Shown here: in pieces, positions 52,500-64,000 of the stretch
Layout of the letters: each line of letters begins with the position of its first letter
How positions within the stretch are numbered: the first letter of the stretch is position 1
From: Linepithema humile
Taxonomy: Eukaryota; Arthropoda; Insecta; Hymenoptera; Formicidae
Direction: 5' to 3'
NCBI RefSeq assembly: GCF_040581485.1
Contig: NC_090134.1
Span: forward strand, 19,025,501 to 19,089,500
Length of the DNA stretch: 64,000 nucleotides
Notes under the pieces: generated by a model
What the model was told of the DNA's origin: nothing
Database searches by the model: none
Seen by the model: only the letters and a program-made list of their open reading frames with translations
Position numbers and translations under genes: made by a program

Positions 52500-52980
52500 C
52501 GTCGTATGTGTTACTGCCAGCGATGCGAGCGAGAGACAGAGAAGGAGAGAGAGAGAGAGAGAGAGGTAGAGCACGCGAGAGCCGGGTAGTGAACGATCGC
52601 AGTAACACGAACTACGGGCCCCATACGTTACGCGCCATATCGTCAGGAGTGAGAGTCAGCCATTGGGCCCGCCCGGCTCGTCTATCCCTTCATGACCGGA
52701 CACGGGACATTCCTACGCCCGATAATGATCTTCCATTCGCGCCATTGCCGATAGAAATTGATTGCGCTCGAATGCGACGATCGATGGTGGACACCGATTA
52801 CTGTGTTCGCAACGTCACGCGTCTAGGTATACAGTGTACTCGACACGCGTGCATATCCGACGCCGGTGTCATACTGATTGCGCATCACTTGCCAGTACGT
52901 CACCGACGGAGCGTCGCGCGATCGCGACCGATAGACGCGTCATTTATGGAAGGGTAAAACGACGATAACGGGTTGTATCG
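52500..52980. other. CpG-rich block with short GA repeat
   Basis: A GA repeat at about 52539-52565 begins a CG-rich segment. The plus-strand frame through it (154 codons) is rich in Arg and Glu from the repeat and is not a credible protein. It could be a regulatory region of the dpr gene or its neighbour. Confidence 0.3.
52539..52565. repeat. (GA)n microsatellite, short
   Basis: About 12 GA units with one GG interruption. Confidence 0.95.
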
Positions 52981-54661
52981 GCCCAAACGCGGTGAAGTAA
53001 ATAATTGTTTTAGAGATTACACTGTAGTAAAGCATTCTCTCGCGACGCAGATCGTTACATTTCTCTGTGCAATATTATTTTTGTATCATAATAAATATTT
53101 AGAAAAATATTATATCACACGAAATTTTTAGCACAAGCCGAAAATAATATTTCTTTCTTTTTATCTCTGCTTTTATTGTGAAAAAATCCGTATGAAAAGA
53201 ATATAATGTCGTGTATGTTACTGATTTCTGCGGATTTTACGATCTACGTGATATTATATCACGATATTACATCGAGCCGTTGAAAACTCAATACATACGT
53301 AGCGATACGTTGTACGCGAGACGCGCATCGATATTTGCAATCGATATCCCGACCATTATCCTAAACACATACATATTTTACGGATTAATGTCTTATCGGC
53401 GATGAGATAGGTCGGCACTTCCGCCTTAGCCGCTGGATACTAACGCGATCAGAATGCGTTCTCGGGCATGAACTAGGATGCCCACCTGCATTACGATACT
53501 CCCCGTGGCAAGCGATTCTGCCACGCCCATAAGGGAACTACGGTTGAACTACCGAACAAGAGCCATTTACACAAAAGGCGATGGTAATGGCGAGATTCTT
53601 AGCTAGAGTACCTGCCCCAAGTTTCGGCCCCCGGAGAAAAGCTGCTCGAGTATCTATACCCTAATAATGCGTTGTTACTGGCACTTACTTAAGCGCACTT
53701 GCGACCATTAGGAATTCTAATTACTTTCGTAGCTGCCGATTTGGCCTGAGAACGATCGCGTTATCTCGCGGCGGGAATGGAGCAGTTCCACCTTCAGATC
53801 ATCGCATCCCTCAGAAAAAAAGCACACCAATTTGAGATCAAAAGTCTTGTCAATTATTTGCGTATAATACAAAATTTTATTGGTTTTCAAAAGCGTAAAA
53901 AAAAACTCACGATACAGCTCCAATTCTATTAATTGAACGTCGATGATGTTAATACAGTTTGTTGAACACGAATGGCATCGATACCGCGATTTTATTCACA
54001 TCCTTTGTGTCTGACACAACTCAATTTTAAAGAGAAAAACTTCTCTCAAATTTATTTTCGATGTTTGGAGAAGCATGCAATATCAAGAATCACATTTGTG
54101 CGATCGTTCGCGGCGCGGTGTCCATAAACGGGACTCTTTACGGACGTCTTTATCGGCAATTTACTCGAGCGAGACCGAACGAGCAGTGGAACTGATCGGG
54201 CGATACGTTTCGCGGTACATCGTGCCTTTCAACCGCGAAAACAATCCCGACGGGAACGTTCGATAAAAGCTCGCGGTTATTTTGAAACCGCGATCGATTA
54301 ACAAACCCGGGAAGCGTTATTCCCCGCCGTGACGACGGACGTACCGATTTTATCGTCCGCGATAATCCTGCAAAATAGCGTTTTCCAGGCCGCGGGCGGA
54401 CCCCGACAATCCGCGCGCGGCTTACAATGGTGTCCGGCCACGGCCGGCCGGGCATTACTTTCCTCAAATTCTCAATATGACATCCTTTATTTCAGCTAAA
54501 CCGACCGGAAAGAGCTTGGCTACCGGCCAGGATCGGAAATCATTCGGCGCCATATTGAGCTAACGAAACTTTATTTCGGCCGTACGGCACCGCCTCCGAC
54601 TGACCGTTAATCCTGTTCTATTTTCTAGGAAACGTCTATCCGCTGGTGCGAATGTACAGGC

Positions 54662-54740
54662 GACGATGAGAGGATTATCGAAACCGGATTAAGCAATACT
54701 TCCCTAGGAATTGCCCCGCCGTTATACACTTAACGATAAC
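54662..54740. repeat. Direct repeat, copy 1 of about 80 bases
   Basis: Shares with the segment at 55600-55677 the landmarks ATTATCGAA, GGATTAA.CAAT, AATTGC.CCGCCGTTATAC and GTAAC or GATAAC at the end, in the same order and orientation, with small indels. Origin unknown. Confidence 0.8.
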
Positions 54741-55599
54741 GCGCGATCGTGAAACGTTGTGGTGTCGGTGTCGACGTTGTGTGTCGGTGATAATGCCGAA
54801 TTCATCTTATCTAATACTCGAAACGCTCTGGAGAAAATTTAATATTATTAGATAAATGAAAAAAAAAAAAACAAACCTTTAAATAAATTAAATTTCCCAA
54901 TAAATTAAATAAAAATGCACTTTTCTTCAAGATATTTCAATTTTTTAAACCCTTGTAAATATTATTAATTTTTTTCTAATAATCGAAGTTGATTGAATTT
55001 ACTGTCTTATTAAATTTAATTACAGCGGTACAGAACTGTTCTCTTTTCTTACGACATTTTCACAAAGAAATCGCTTAACCGTTTTTCCAACAATGTAAGA
55101 AATGTAACGATATTAGAACGAAAATATCATTGCCAGAGTAAAGATCACGTTGCCATTAACGTGTTAAAAGTATCGTCGGCATTATCAGCGCGGACACGCA
55201 TCGCTGTAAAATAGTTTTCGGACGGTGATATATCGTCATCTCCTCGAGATATTCGAAATAGTTGAACGCCGTTATTACACGGAGATGAATTTTCCTCTAC
55301 ACGAGTGTGCGATTTACGGCTTGTGGATTTGACCGGCTATTTTATCATAATATAAAGGCTCCTGAAAAATTGATATCGACGAATATATCCATTTTTTCGC
55401 AGCTGTACGACGAGTACATTGAAATTTTGAATAGCGTAGCATAGAAAGAATGAGCGTATCTAAAAAATTTTATTTTTGACAGTATTCTTTAAATTTTTAT
55501 TTCGACGTCACAATTTTGATTATACTTTGCAGAGAGAAATTCCGAGCTTAAATCTACCTTTATCTAAGATTCGTTGTATGTGTTGGGTGTGCCGAATAT

Positions 55600-55677
55600 G
55601 ACGATAACGGAGGAATTATCGAAGGATTAAACAATGTTCTGGAAATTGCGCCGCCGTTATACCAGTATAATGGTAAC
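55600..55677. repeat. Direct repeat, copy 2 of about 80 bases
   Basis: Partner of 54662-54740 about 0.94 kb away. The copies differ by three-base indels and scattered substitutions, so the duplication is not recent. Confidence 0.8.
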
Positions 55678-55839
55678 AGATATTCTCGATTCTCTCTTCG
55701 ATCGTCGTAAGCTTTTATCGTTACGGTCATACGATTTTTTAGGAATTAGAAATGTAGAATTCGACCTTTTCATAGAAATTTCCGATAAAAATGTAAAATA
55801 CTTTTGACGACGAAGACATTTTCGTTATTTTTGATAGTT

Positions 55840-55892
55840 GACATAATATCATATCATATATCTCATTGGACATAATATCATATATCTCATTG
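55840..55892. repeat. Tandem duplication, 24-29 base unit
   Basis: The unit GACATAATATCATATATCTC plus ATTG occurs twice head to tail. The first copy (55840-55868) carries an extra internal CATAT pentamer relative to the second (55869-55892). Confidence 0.93.
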
Positions 55893-56157
55893 AATTCACT
55901 GTAATTTATATAAAAGATACAAGTGACCGTTGCATGGACTGATAAGTTATTTTTGCTTGCAGTTACAGACATTTTGTTTCTTCGTAAACGCATCGATCAT
56001 ATGTGTCTATCGTCTCGCGTGATAGATAGTTATCCATTTTAATGCGGATGTTTGCTTGTTTTCTCTCCAATATTTTTGCCGTATCCGCGCCTGAATGCAT
56101 AGTTGGAACAAAAGGCAAAAATAGAATCAACCAATGTTGTCTGGGGATTGGTTTCCC

Positions 56158-56190
56158 TCTTTCTCTCTCTCTCTCTTTCTCTCTTTCTCA
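56158..56190. repeat. (CT)n microsatellite, interrupted
   Basis: CT-rich tract with two TTT interruptions, about 33 bases. Confidence 0.93.
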
Positions 56191-57803
56191 CACAAATACA
56201 TACGCAACGATTAGAGAAATCTTGATACTTTGTTACCCCAATGTCGTTAAAAGGTGCCATTAACGGTAACTCTAACCGTAACCTCTAAAGAGCCTGGTAG
56301 TAAACATCATGAAAGAGAACTTACGAACTGGCTCGGTGATTGAATCTAACTGCGCGATAAAGACAAAATCTGAGTTAATGAAATGGGCTCGTGGAAACAA
56401 GATGGACTATAATAGCGGATGATTGCGTTACGTAAGGGGCGCGATGAAAAAGACCGGTTGTAATGGGGGTTGTCAATGAAACGAGAGCAAACTGAGCGTG
56501 CTCGGAGCGAGAGGTTATAACCCACGGAATCGCTAACAGTCGACTTTTAATTAGTTTCGAACTTGCGGATGGGAAAAAGGAGCGATATACAGGCGGTTGA
56601 CGGCGCGGATGCCGATGGGCAAGCAATTAAATTGCGGTTAATTCGTCGCCGCGTCAATCGCGCTCTCGTCGTCGCCGTTTGTCGTTTCCGGCTCTCGTAA
56701 TAGCGAGAGATGTGTGCCGCGTCCGGGCGATTTATTAGTAACACGCGGCTATCATCGTGACGAATTAATGAGACGCCGTTGAAAATGCGAAACCTTTAAT
56801 TTCGATGACTACAGGCCGACCAGACTTGGGGCTCGTGCAGAGCGGCGTGTAATTACAAAGTACAAGCCAACCGGATCATCGTGATAACAATACTTGGACC
56901 TCGGCTCTTACCAGCATGGCAGTGTAATTATGGTCGGTTGCTTAAGTGCACCGTACTATTTTTGCGCGAACAAAATACGACCGTCCGACATCGTGTTTGA
57001 TGTGCGCGCGATACGAACCCGGCGGCTCGTAACGATTCTTTTAACCCCATAAAACTACCAGTGAATATTTTATAACGTTACGCAGCGTAGGAAGCGATAC
57101 ATTTTCCATTGCGTATTAATTACCGTTTAAACATGCATTAACGCGGCGAGAGCTCTGCCGTTCACCCGAGACTTTAGCTAAAACAAAATGTTTATTGACA
57201 TGTATCACGCTCGAATGCCGGTTTGAGCGGTAATGAAACGAAACTATGATATTTTGCATCATAATATCCTTTTCTATAACGTAATTTGTATTTAACTATG
57301 CGCGTATTCCATCGCAACACTCGCATCTGGCAACCTGTCAAGTCCCTTATTAATATTTATGAGAAAGTATCGCGAAATCGTGGCTCTCGGCAAAACACTA
57401 AAGCGCTTTCAATCGCGCGATGTCGAGCGCGCGTAGCACACTGTCCGGGATTAAAGCGCTAAAACTCGACAGTGGCGGAAGTGACGTAAACCGCAGAAAT
57501 TCAATAAACACGACTTTGCAGCCGTGACAAAAATTATGTTACGCCGCCGCGCCAATCGATGCCGCTCGTTTCCGGAAGGGCGAAAGTGAGATAAATGGTT
57601 ATACGCGTATCTCGCGGTGAACCGTACGAAGACAATATTCCGGGTGAAATTTATATCTCTTATTCGAGTTGAGTCGCGGAAACGCTTGCAAACAAACCAA
57701 CACGAGCGGAAGCAGAGCTGACGAGTATTCCGCTAAAAGAAAAGCAGAAGCGATTCTTACTTCTTGTTTCTTTAAACTTTCCGCGGAGAAAATTTGGTTT
57801 CGT

Positions 57804-57824
57804 TGTTTTGTTTTGTTTTGTTTT
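57804..57824. repeat. (GTTTT)n microsatellite
   Basis: About four consecutive GTTTT units in an AT-rich context. Confidence 0.93.
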
Positions 57825-60800
57825 AATTAATATACATAATTTAATGCATCGTACACGCACAGTTAATTAAGAAGCAAGAATGTCGATCCGGGGATTCAGC
57901 ATGAAGGATATTTCTGTGCCATACTAAACATCCGTACATTATTCAGCATTATATCTGTTAAATTTCGCGAACGTCTTCCGTTTGGAATTTCGTGGCATGC
58001 TTCTCGAGACACAGGCAGCCGATTCTCCGATGCGCTCGCGATTGCCGTGGTCGCTACAAACGTAACATCCGAGTATAGATCTCCGTCGGATTATATCTTG
58101 ATCCAGTTTTGCCGGAGGAACCACTCACTCGTGTATTTCACTTCCTAATCCCGTCGTATGATTTGCACAAGGCACCACCTCGGGCCTGTGTGCACGGAGG
58201 ATTTCTAGCAGTAGTTTGACCCACCGAACGGCTATGCGAGCGCACCGTGGCGTCCCAAAACTCTGACAAATTGAATACACTACGTCACGGGCGAAGTACC
58301 GGCCATATTTGCATTGCCGGTCGGCGTGGATGGCATTAATTCGGGCAGCGGGTGGCGGAACAAAGTTTGAGACGCACATAAACCAAACCGAGTTCCCGTT
58401 TTATCGAATTGAATACTCGACGAGACATTATATAGAAGTGCCGTTTAAGCCGGCCAAAGCTGCCCGCGTTCATCACTCGCGCGAGTAATTTACCGTTACG
58501 GATTTTACATCGTCCCGCAGCACGCTTAAGCGTCGTACGTCTTTTTCATTAACGAGTTTTCTTCGCCTGGCGCGCATCAGAAATATGCGACGTGCAGCGC
58601 CGGGAATAACTGCGTTTACTTCCGCTGCGAGTTTCACGCGACAGCGCTTCATGATAATCTTGGTAATCGCGCCTCTTAATGGACGTGGCGGATAAATTTG
58701 CGTTTAATGGATTCGCGGGCGCCTCTTTAATTTTCAAAGGGCCCTCGCGTACTCGCGCGCGCCGCAATTTCTAGCACTTACCTCACGATAAATGCGCGAA
58801 CGCGCGCGTCTCACGGTCTCTCGTCGTCTCGTCGTCCGAGAAAGCTCCGGCGGTTGCACGGTGGAAACTTAGTAAAGAAATATACCCGATTATTACCGCG
58901 CGTTACAGTTATTAATACCACTTGCTGGAATTACAACGATAACGAGTTTAATACGCGTCATTTTTCATCGTGGCGAGCGTATCCCATGAACGTTCAAAAT
59001 TCTGCGTAACAAAGTACGGTATCCTTAATTAATTCGGACGCCGCGCATTTATTATTCTCGATACGTTCAACGTTGTTTTGTCATGAGATATTGAACGATA
59101 GGGATGGTCGTTACGCTGTTATTACTTTGTCGATCGTTCATCAGCACAATGCGCGTCTTATATTGCACGTGTATACACGTATGCATGCGATGATGTGATA
59201 ATGGATCTTTTTGTTTCCGCAGTCTACGATAGTGCGCGGCTTCGGCCGAAGGGACATTAATTTGCGCGTCCATGCGCAAACTAATTAACGAACGCTAATT
59301 AGCTGCCTAATGCTCCAGCTAGCCGGGCTACTCGGTAATGGTTAAGGAACTTCCACACGTTGGAAGGTAACGTAAATTCGTTATGCTGCATGTGCACGGT
59401 TTAACTTTCCACGCACGTTTGCGACAAACGAAAACTACGAACTGCCTGCCCGCCCGTCTCGCTGGGCTTCGCTACCGTTCCCTTCCGTCGGTTCCTTTCA
59501 AGATTCCTTTTTCTCCTACTTCCGCTAACGTCAATGAGAAACGACTTGACCGAGTACGTGACGGCCGCGAAATTGATTCACGGCGAAAACGCTATATTGC
59601 CTTACCGGCGCCGAGAGAATAAAGCGGACAGGACGACGAAACTCGGGCAGCGGTCGAAATCACCGGCGACACTCGATATATCGTTCCCGAGTTATGCGCC
59701 GTGCAGGATGGTGCAATTGTTCTGCGAAATTTTCGAAATACGTGATAGGGAATTCCAAAGAGTAGCATCGGCGTTATCTCGTTTCCGTTCTCGATAATAA
59801 TTGGCTGCGTCTGCGGTTTCATTGTATCTTCGTCCACTCACTCGAGTTATTTTTCCTTCCGGAGCAATGAGCGTGTAAAGACGTGCAGTGGGTTGGAATC
59901 ATAATTAAAAAAAAAATAGTGTCTTTAATTAAATTCAGGCTCCGCGACGGGAGAAAGAATAAAACGGAAGACTTTACGATACGGTGAGTGACTTTTGTGA
60001 GAATGGCGGTGGTCGGAAGCGTACTCCGAGCAGAATAAATTAAATTAAAATGCTTCATGAAGAATGCAATATTTTATTTTACGAAGAAAATAAATAATTA
60101 GTCGGTTGATTGTGCACGTTGATTTTTTTATGGTCCGTATTGATCTTAGCCAACTCAAAATTACTACACGATATTCGCAGTTGATTAAGTGCTTTACTGA
60201 GAATAGTCGTCACCGTGAGTGTTCGAAAAAAAGACAGTGACGATTATGTGGCCTAGATGTGTCGGCGGTAGACAAACGTTGCGACAGCTTTCGATGCAAA
60301 TGATTCATTCGTTACACCCTTCAGCGGTACACTCGCTAAGTTGACGACCGTTCAATCGACCTAACGAGGACAAATTGCGAACCGTGCGACACTCGATTTC
60401 CTTCTTTCGCGAAATGAACGTCGCGGCTCGTTCAAGCCGATACTCGATAATGACTTAATGAGAGTCGACGCCGGATCGGTATGTAAATAACTCGTCTATC
60501 GATCCGGCGAATTATTTCAGCAGTTTCGACGAGCGCATTGTTCGTGGTATTTCATGTCTGTGTTTAGTTATCAAACGGTCCGACGGCAGATCTAGAAGAG
60601 AAAACTCGACGAAAAGAAAAGAGAGAATGAAAGGAGAGGAGCAAATGAAAAGATAAAACTTTCATGTCCTTTATTGCCCTCCTAGATGGCAATGAAATGA
60701 AGTAGAAGATAGAGAAGAAGATAAAGAGGAATGGCGAGCGACTCTGAGATAAAAGGAAGGTAATACCACCGCGAAAAAAGATGGCCGGCAACAAAGACAA

Positions 60801-61881
60801 CTTTTTGGCCGTTAACATCGGCAAACGGTATGGCGCTCCTCCGTAACGAATCGCTTTTTGCTTTTATGTGGGATGAGTGAACTTCTTTAACATACTGATT
60901 GTCTTGCGAGTGATAACAGAAATGGTGTGCATGAAAACGTGGCTGGTTGAAGAGGTATCAAAGTAGATATCGTTTGCTCCTCGTGCAATTAAGGAGATAT
61001 GAAAGTTGAAAATCGCATTTTGGAAGCGATGTTAAGAGCAACTTATATTATCGAATTAAAAAGAAAAAGCTGGATCGGTTCTCGAGTGTAAATTTATAAA
61101 ATATCTTTCAAAACAATTTTATAAAGAATAACTTTCTTTTAATATGATAAAAATATTAAGTTTTTTAATGAAACTATTTTCTCTAAAATATTAAATTAAA
61201 AAAAAAAAATTAAATAAGGAATGTTGTAATAACAAGCAGATAATACGCAAATTAGACGAGTTCAGACGAGCTATATAATTGTATCGTTTTATGATAGTAT
61301 AGTAGATAGTGTAATATCTTTTGCGTAGCTTTTTGACCGCGTAATATCGACGCAAGGACGCCTCTGGAATTTTCTTGAAATTTCCGTGAGGCACTCGTAG
61401 ACTTCGACGCTCTTTACACGCTGCCTTTCACGGTAAACATCGAACCGTTTAAAAATCGAGCTTTCAAGTCAAACGATGTAAGCCCTCGACGACATCAATC
61501 GTGACAGCGGAAAGCACCGACGCGACCCGGAAGCGAGGGGAAGAAAGACGAAGAAGCGCTTGAAAGAGATTCGCGAAAAAGGGGGGGAGGGGGCGAGATC
61601 GTTCTCTTTTCAGGCAGTCGGCGTGGATCGCAGTGGAAGGCGGTATGGCGGACGAGTGTAACGTTAAGGAAGAATCGTTCGTTCCCGGAAAGGTTCAATT
61701 TGTCGCCACAATTTCACGGGCATCGCGTGCCAAGAATGCCGCTGAAAGGTCGACTATTGTTTTTCGATCCTCGTCGTCCAGCTCGGTATCTTTATTAAAT
61801 GGTTGACAAGGAGATCATCGCATCGATCAATGGCTCAGACACAATTTATTCTTCTCTTCTGATCACCTCGTTGTCATACAT

Positions 61882-61885
<4 letters not shown>

Positions 61886-61912
<27 letters not shown>
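61886..61912. repeat. (TG)n microsatellite
   Basis: About 13 perfect TG units. Confidence 0.97.
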
Positions 61913-63369
61913 TCTTGCTAAATACACACATATACGAGTAAAAACTAGTAATTGGACAGTCATTCCTCCTCTGGCTATTTTGCAATTATTTTCAGACCTC
62001 TTTTTCTCGAGGTTGACGGAGAGGGCGATGGAAAAATTGCAGGGTTGACACTCCTCCAGGGCTTCCTGAAAATCAAGGAAACTCGAGAGTTCCTTCTTTA
62101 CCAAAGAAACTTCACAGAACTTTTAGTTTTCCTGGATCTTAAATTAATATCGCTATTAGGAGAGGAATGAAAATCGTATCTGCTCTTGTTTGACTTTTGT
62201 ATCTCGATGTTCTGTAAAGTTTACAGTTAACGTCATATTAAATTGCAAAGTGCTCGAAGAGATCACAGAAGATTAGAAATTTCCCTTGGAAGCGGAAAAC
62301 TGGAAAACAGAGAGTTTGACGAGACGAGAAAAAACATGCCTGAACTGAGGAGGAAAGCAGGAGTTGGGAGCGAGGCAAAGAGTAAGATACTGTGATGGAT
62401 GAGATAGAGACAAGAAAGAGATCGGAACGGTAGCTGTCGATTCTTCTTTTTCCCACCCTCACTTTTCAGGGAAAAGGCTTCATTAGCCTCGCGATAATTG
62501 GCCGCGCTCGTGACTTGTGTTCGCAAAACGCATGTTGGCCTTTGACAACGTTATCCCTCAAAGACCAATCGTGATAAGCTCTTTCCAATTCGGGATTTGA
62601 TGAACCTGAAGAAGGATATCGTGTGGACCAAGAATTTCGGAAGATTCGATCAATACCCATCAAGGGAATCCTTGGCGAAGTCAGATAGATGTCACGGAGA
62701 TAGCGTTCGTCGTTTGACTTGTTCGCGCAAGACGCGAATGTCGATCATTTTTTTCGTTCGGTTTAGATCGATGTTCCTCCGCTAGCACTTTTTTACGCTT
62801 GTCCGCAGGTCGTATTTCACGGAAATACGACGCAAAGCGCGGAACATAAAACTGCGGTGCTTCTGAGTTTTTCAAAATACGAGTTTCTCAGTTCTGTTCA
62901 ATATATTATTTCGCGTAGCTACTTTAATAAAGGCGCGCTTTAATAAAACATTTCCTTGAAGGATGTGAATTCTATTTGTTCTGAGAAGACCTTTCGCATG
63001 GGAAGCTAATATATAACACGCTCGTATGAATAAAACAGGTTTCATCTGTTCCTTTCAAAGTTCGCACGTTCCAGAACGTACATCCATTTCTGTACGAATT
63101 GCGGAACTTCCGCTTTTCCACGCACGTGCGAGCGCGATTTTTCGGTCTCGGATTGTGGACAATGTCCACGTTTGTCTGCTATACGCGTCGCTAGTAATTC
63201 TTTTTCTGAAGATACTCATACCTATTGATTTATAATTCTTTCGATCGTCTGACGGCTCCCGCGAGATCTATACTGGCTTGTAACTTTTGCCATGTGCCAC
63301 GGTCTTTTACCTTCCTCAACACTTGAAATGACCAGCAAAGTTTGAAAAAAAAGTTATGAAAATACTACG

Positions 63370-63384
63370 TTTTTTTTTTTTTTT
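63370..63384. repeat. poly-T tract
   Basis: An uninterrupted run of about 15 T. Confidence 0.93.
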
Positions 63385-64000
63385 ATTACTCCGGCTCCTT
63401 CCATGTCACTTGAATTATTCAAAGGAACCGGATCTCGATGAGAAGTTGCGACAACTCGTGATGTGTTTTATAAACCGCGATGAATCTTAAGGATGCGCGT
63501 AGAACTAAATGTGGATTTCTAATCTAGAGATTCAGATATCTATTTGCGGTTAAATTTTTCTCGATAATGTACGCGTTCATGTCTTCTAAGTAATTCGATT
63601 TGTCCGACCCTCTTCTAAATCTCTCGATCTATGTAGAGACGTTTATAACCGTATAACCGGATCTCTCACGAATTATTTTAAAGACATTTCAGCCACTCGG
63701 AAAAGACGTTATATCGAATCGCGCGAATTATTCAAAGCAAATTAAATCAGATTTTCTCCGTTGGAGAAATATCTCGAGAAAGTTAATCATATTCTGCCAT
63801 TGTGTCCATAAGACTTTTTTTTTACTCGCGCTATTGTCTCTAATGATACGGTCAATGTTTAGTTAATGTTCGTTAAGAAGAATATCACTTTAATGCAGTT
63901 AGCAGTTTTATGTATAATGAAACATTGTTTAAAATTCACTCTGACAATAAACGAGTCACTGTGTTCAGAAATGAATGGATAATGGCTACATTGCAATGCA

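Larger units (their letters stand above)
52981..64000. other. Long non-coding stretch to the right edge
   Basis: No supportable exon on either strand. I searched specifically for a Dpr first Ig domain (WIRxRDxHIL, DSGIYECQ-type motifs) on the minus strand without success. It contains a dispersed repeat pair, a short tandem duplication and microsatellites listed separately. It is likely intron of the dpr gene, intergenic DNA, or both. Confidence 0.5.

Noticed and set aside
52493..52957. 154-codon plus-strand open frame
   Set aside because: It begins through a GA microsatellite and continues in CG-rich sequence; no domain.
56917..56941. TGGCAGTGTAATTATGG resembles the start of miR-34 (TGGCAGTGT)
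   Set aside because: Only the first nine bases agree well, there is no clear hairpin partner nearby, and I see none of the microRNAs usually linked to miR-34.

Overview
The window is eukaryotic nuclear DNA. It most likely comes from a hymenopteran insect and possibly an ant; this is an inference. Grounds for it are CpG-rich blocks set in AT-rich spacer, long (GA)n microsatellites, small multi-exon genes with GT-AG introns separated by tens of kilobases, and a Dpr-family immunoglobulin gene, a family known from arthropods. There are no operons, ribosome-binding sites, CRISPR arrays, rRNA genes or convincing tRNA genes.

Two real genes can be supported, both on the minus strand and both incomplete at the window edges or upstream. 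Gene 1 (1-9711) is an ADAMTS-family secreted protein read from 15 exons with consistent splice phases. Its order is prodomain, metalloprotease, disintegrin-like domain, thrombospondin repeat 1, Cys-rich region, spacer, and at least two further thrombospondin repeats running off the left edge. Its zinc motif reads HQIGHTLGMSHD: the three zinc histidines are present but the catalytic glutamate is glutamine. Two cysteines that normally pair in this domain also appear to be missing together. It therefore looks like a natural pseudoprotease. Its signal-peptide exon was not found. Gene 2 (46162-49027) is the 3' half of a dpr (defective proboscis extension response) gene: the second Ig domain in two exons, then a short last exon with a hydrophobic GPI-anchor-like tail. 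Its first Ig domain is not in the 15 kb upstream and presumably lies beyond the right edge.

The 36 kb between the genes (9712-46161) and the 15 kb right of the last recognised dpr exon (49028-64000) hold no coding sequence I can defend. They contain microsatellites, homopolymer runs, some short local duplications and several CpG-rich blocks that could be promoters or unrecognised first exons. The open frames there look like chance frames.

The most notable observations are the HExxH to HQxxH change, the coupled cysteine loss, and a pair of diverged copies of an intron-exon boundary segment inside the dpr gene whose shared frame encodes a similar peptide. I see no wholly new system. The two genes are not known to act together: one makes a matrix or secreted protein and the other a neuronal surface recognition protein.
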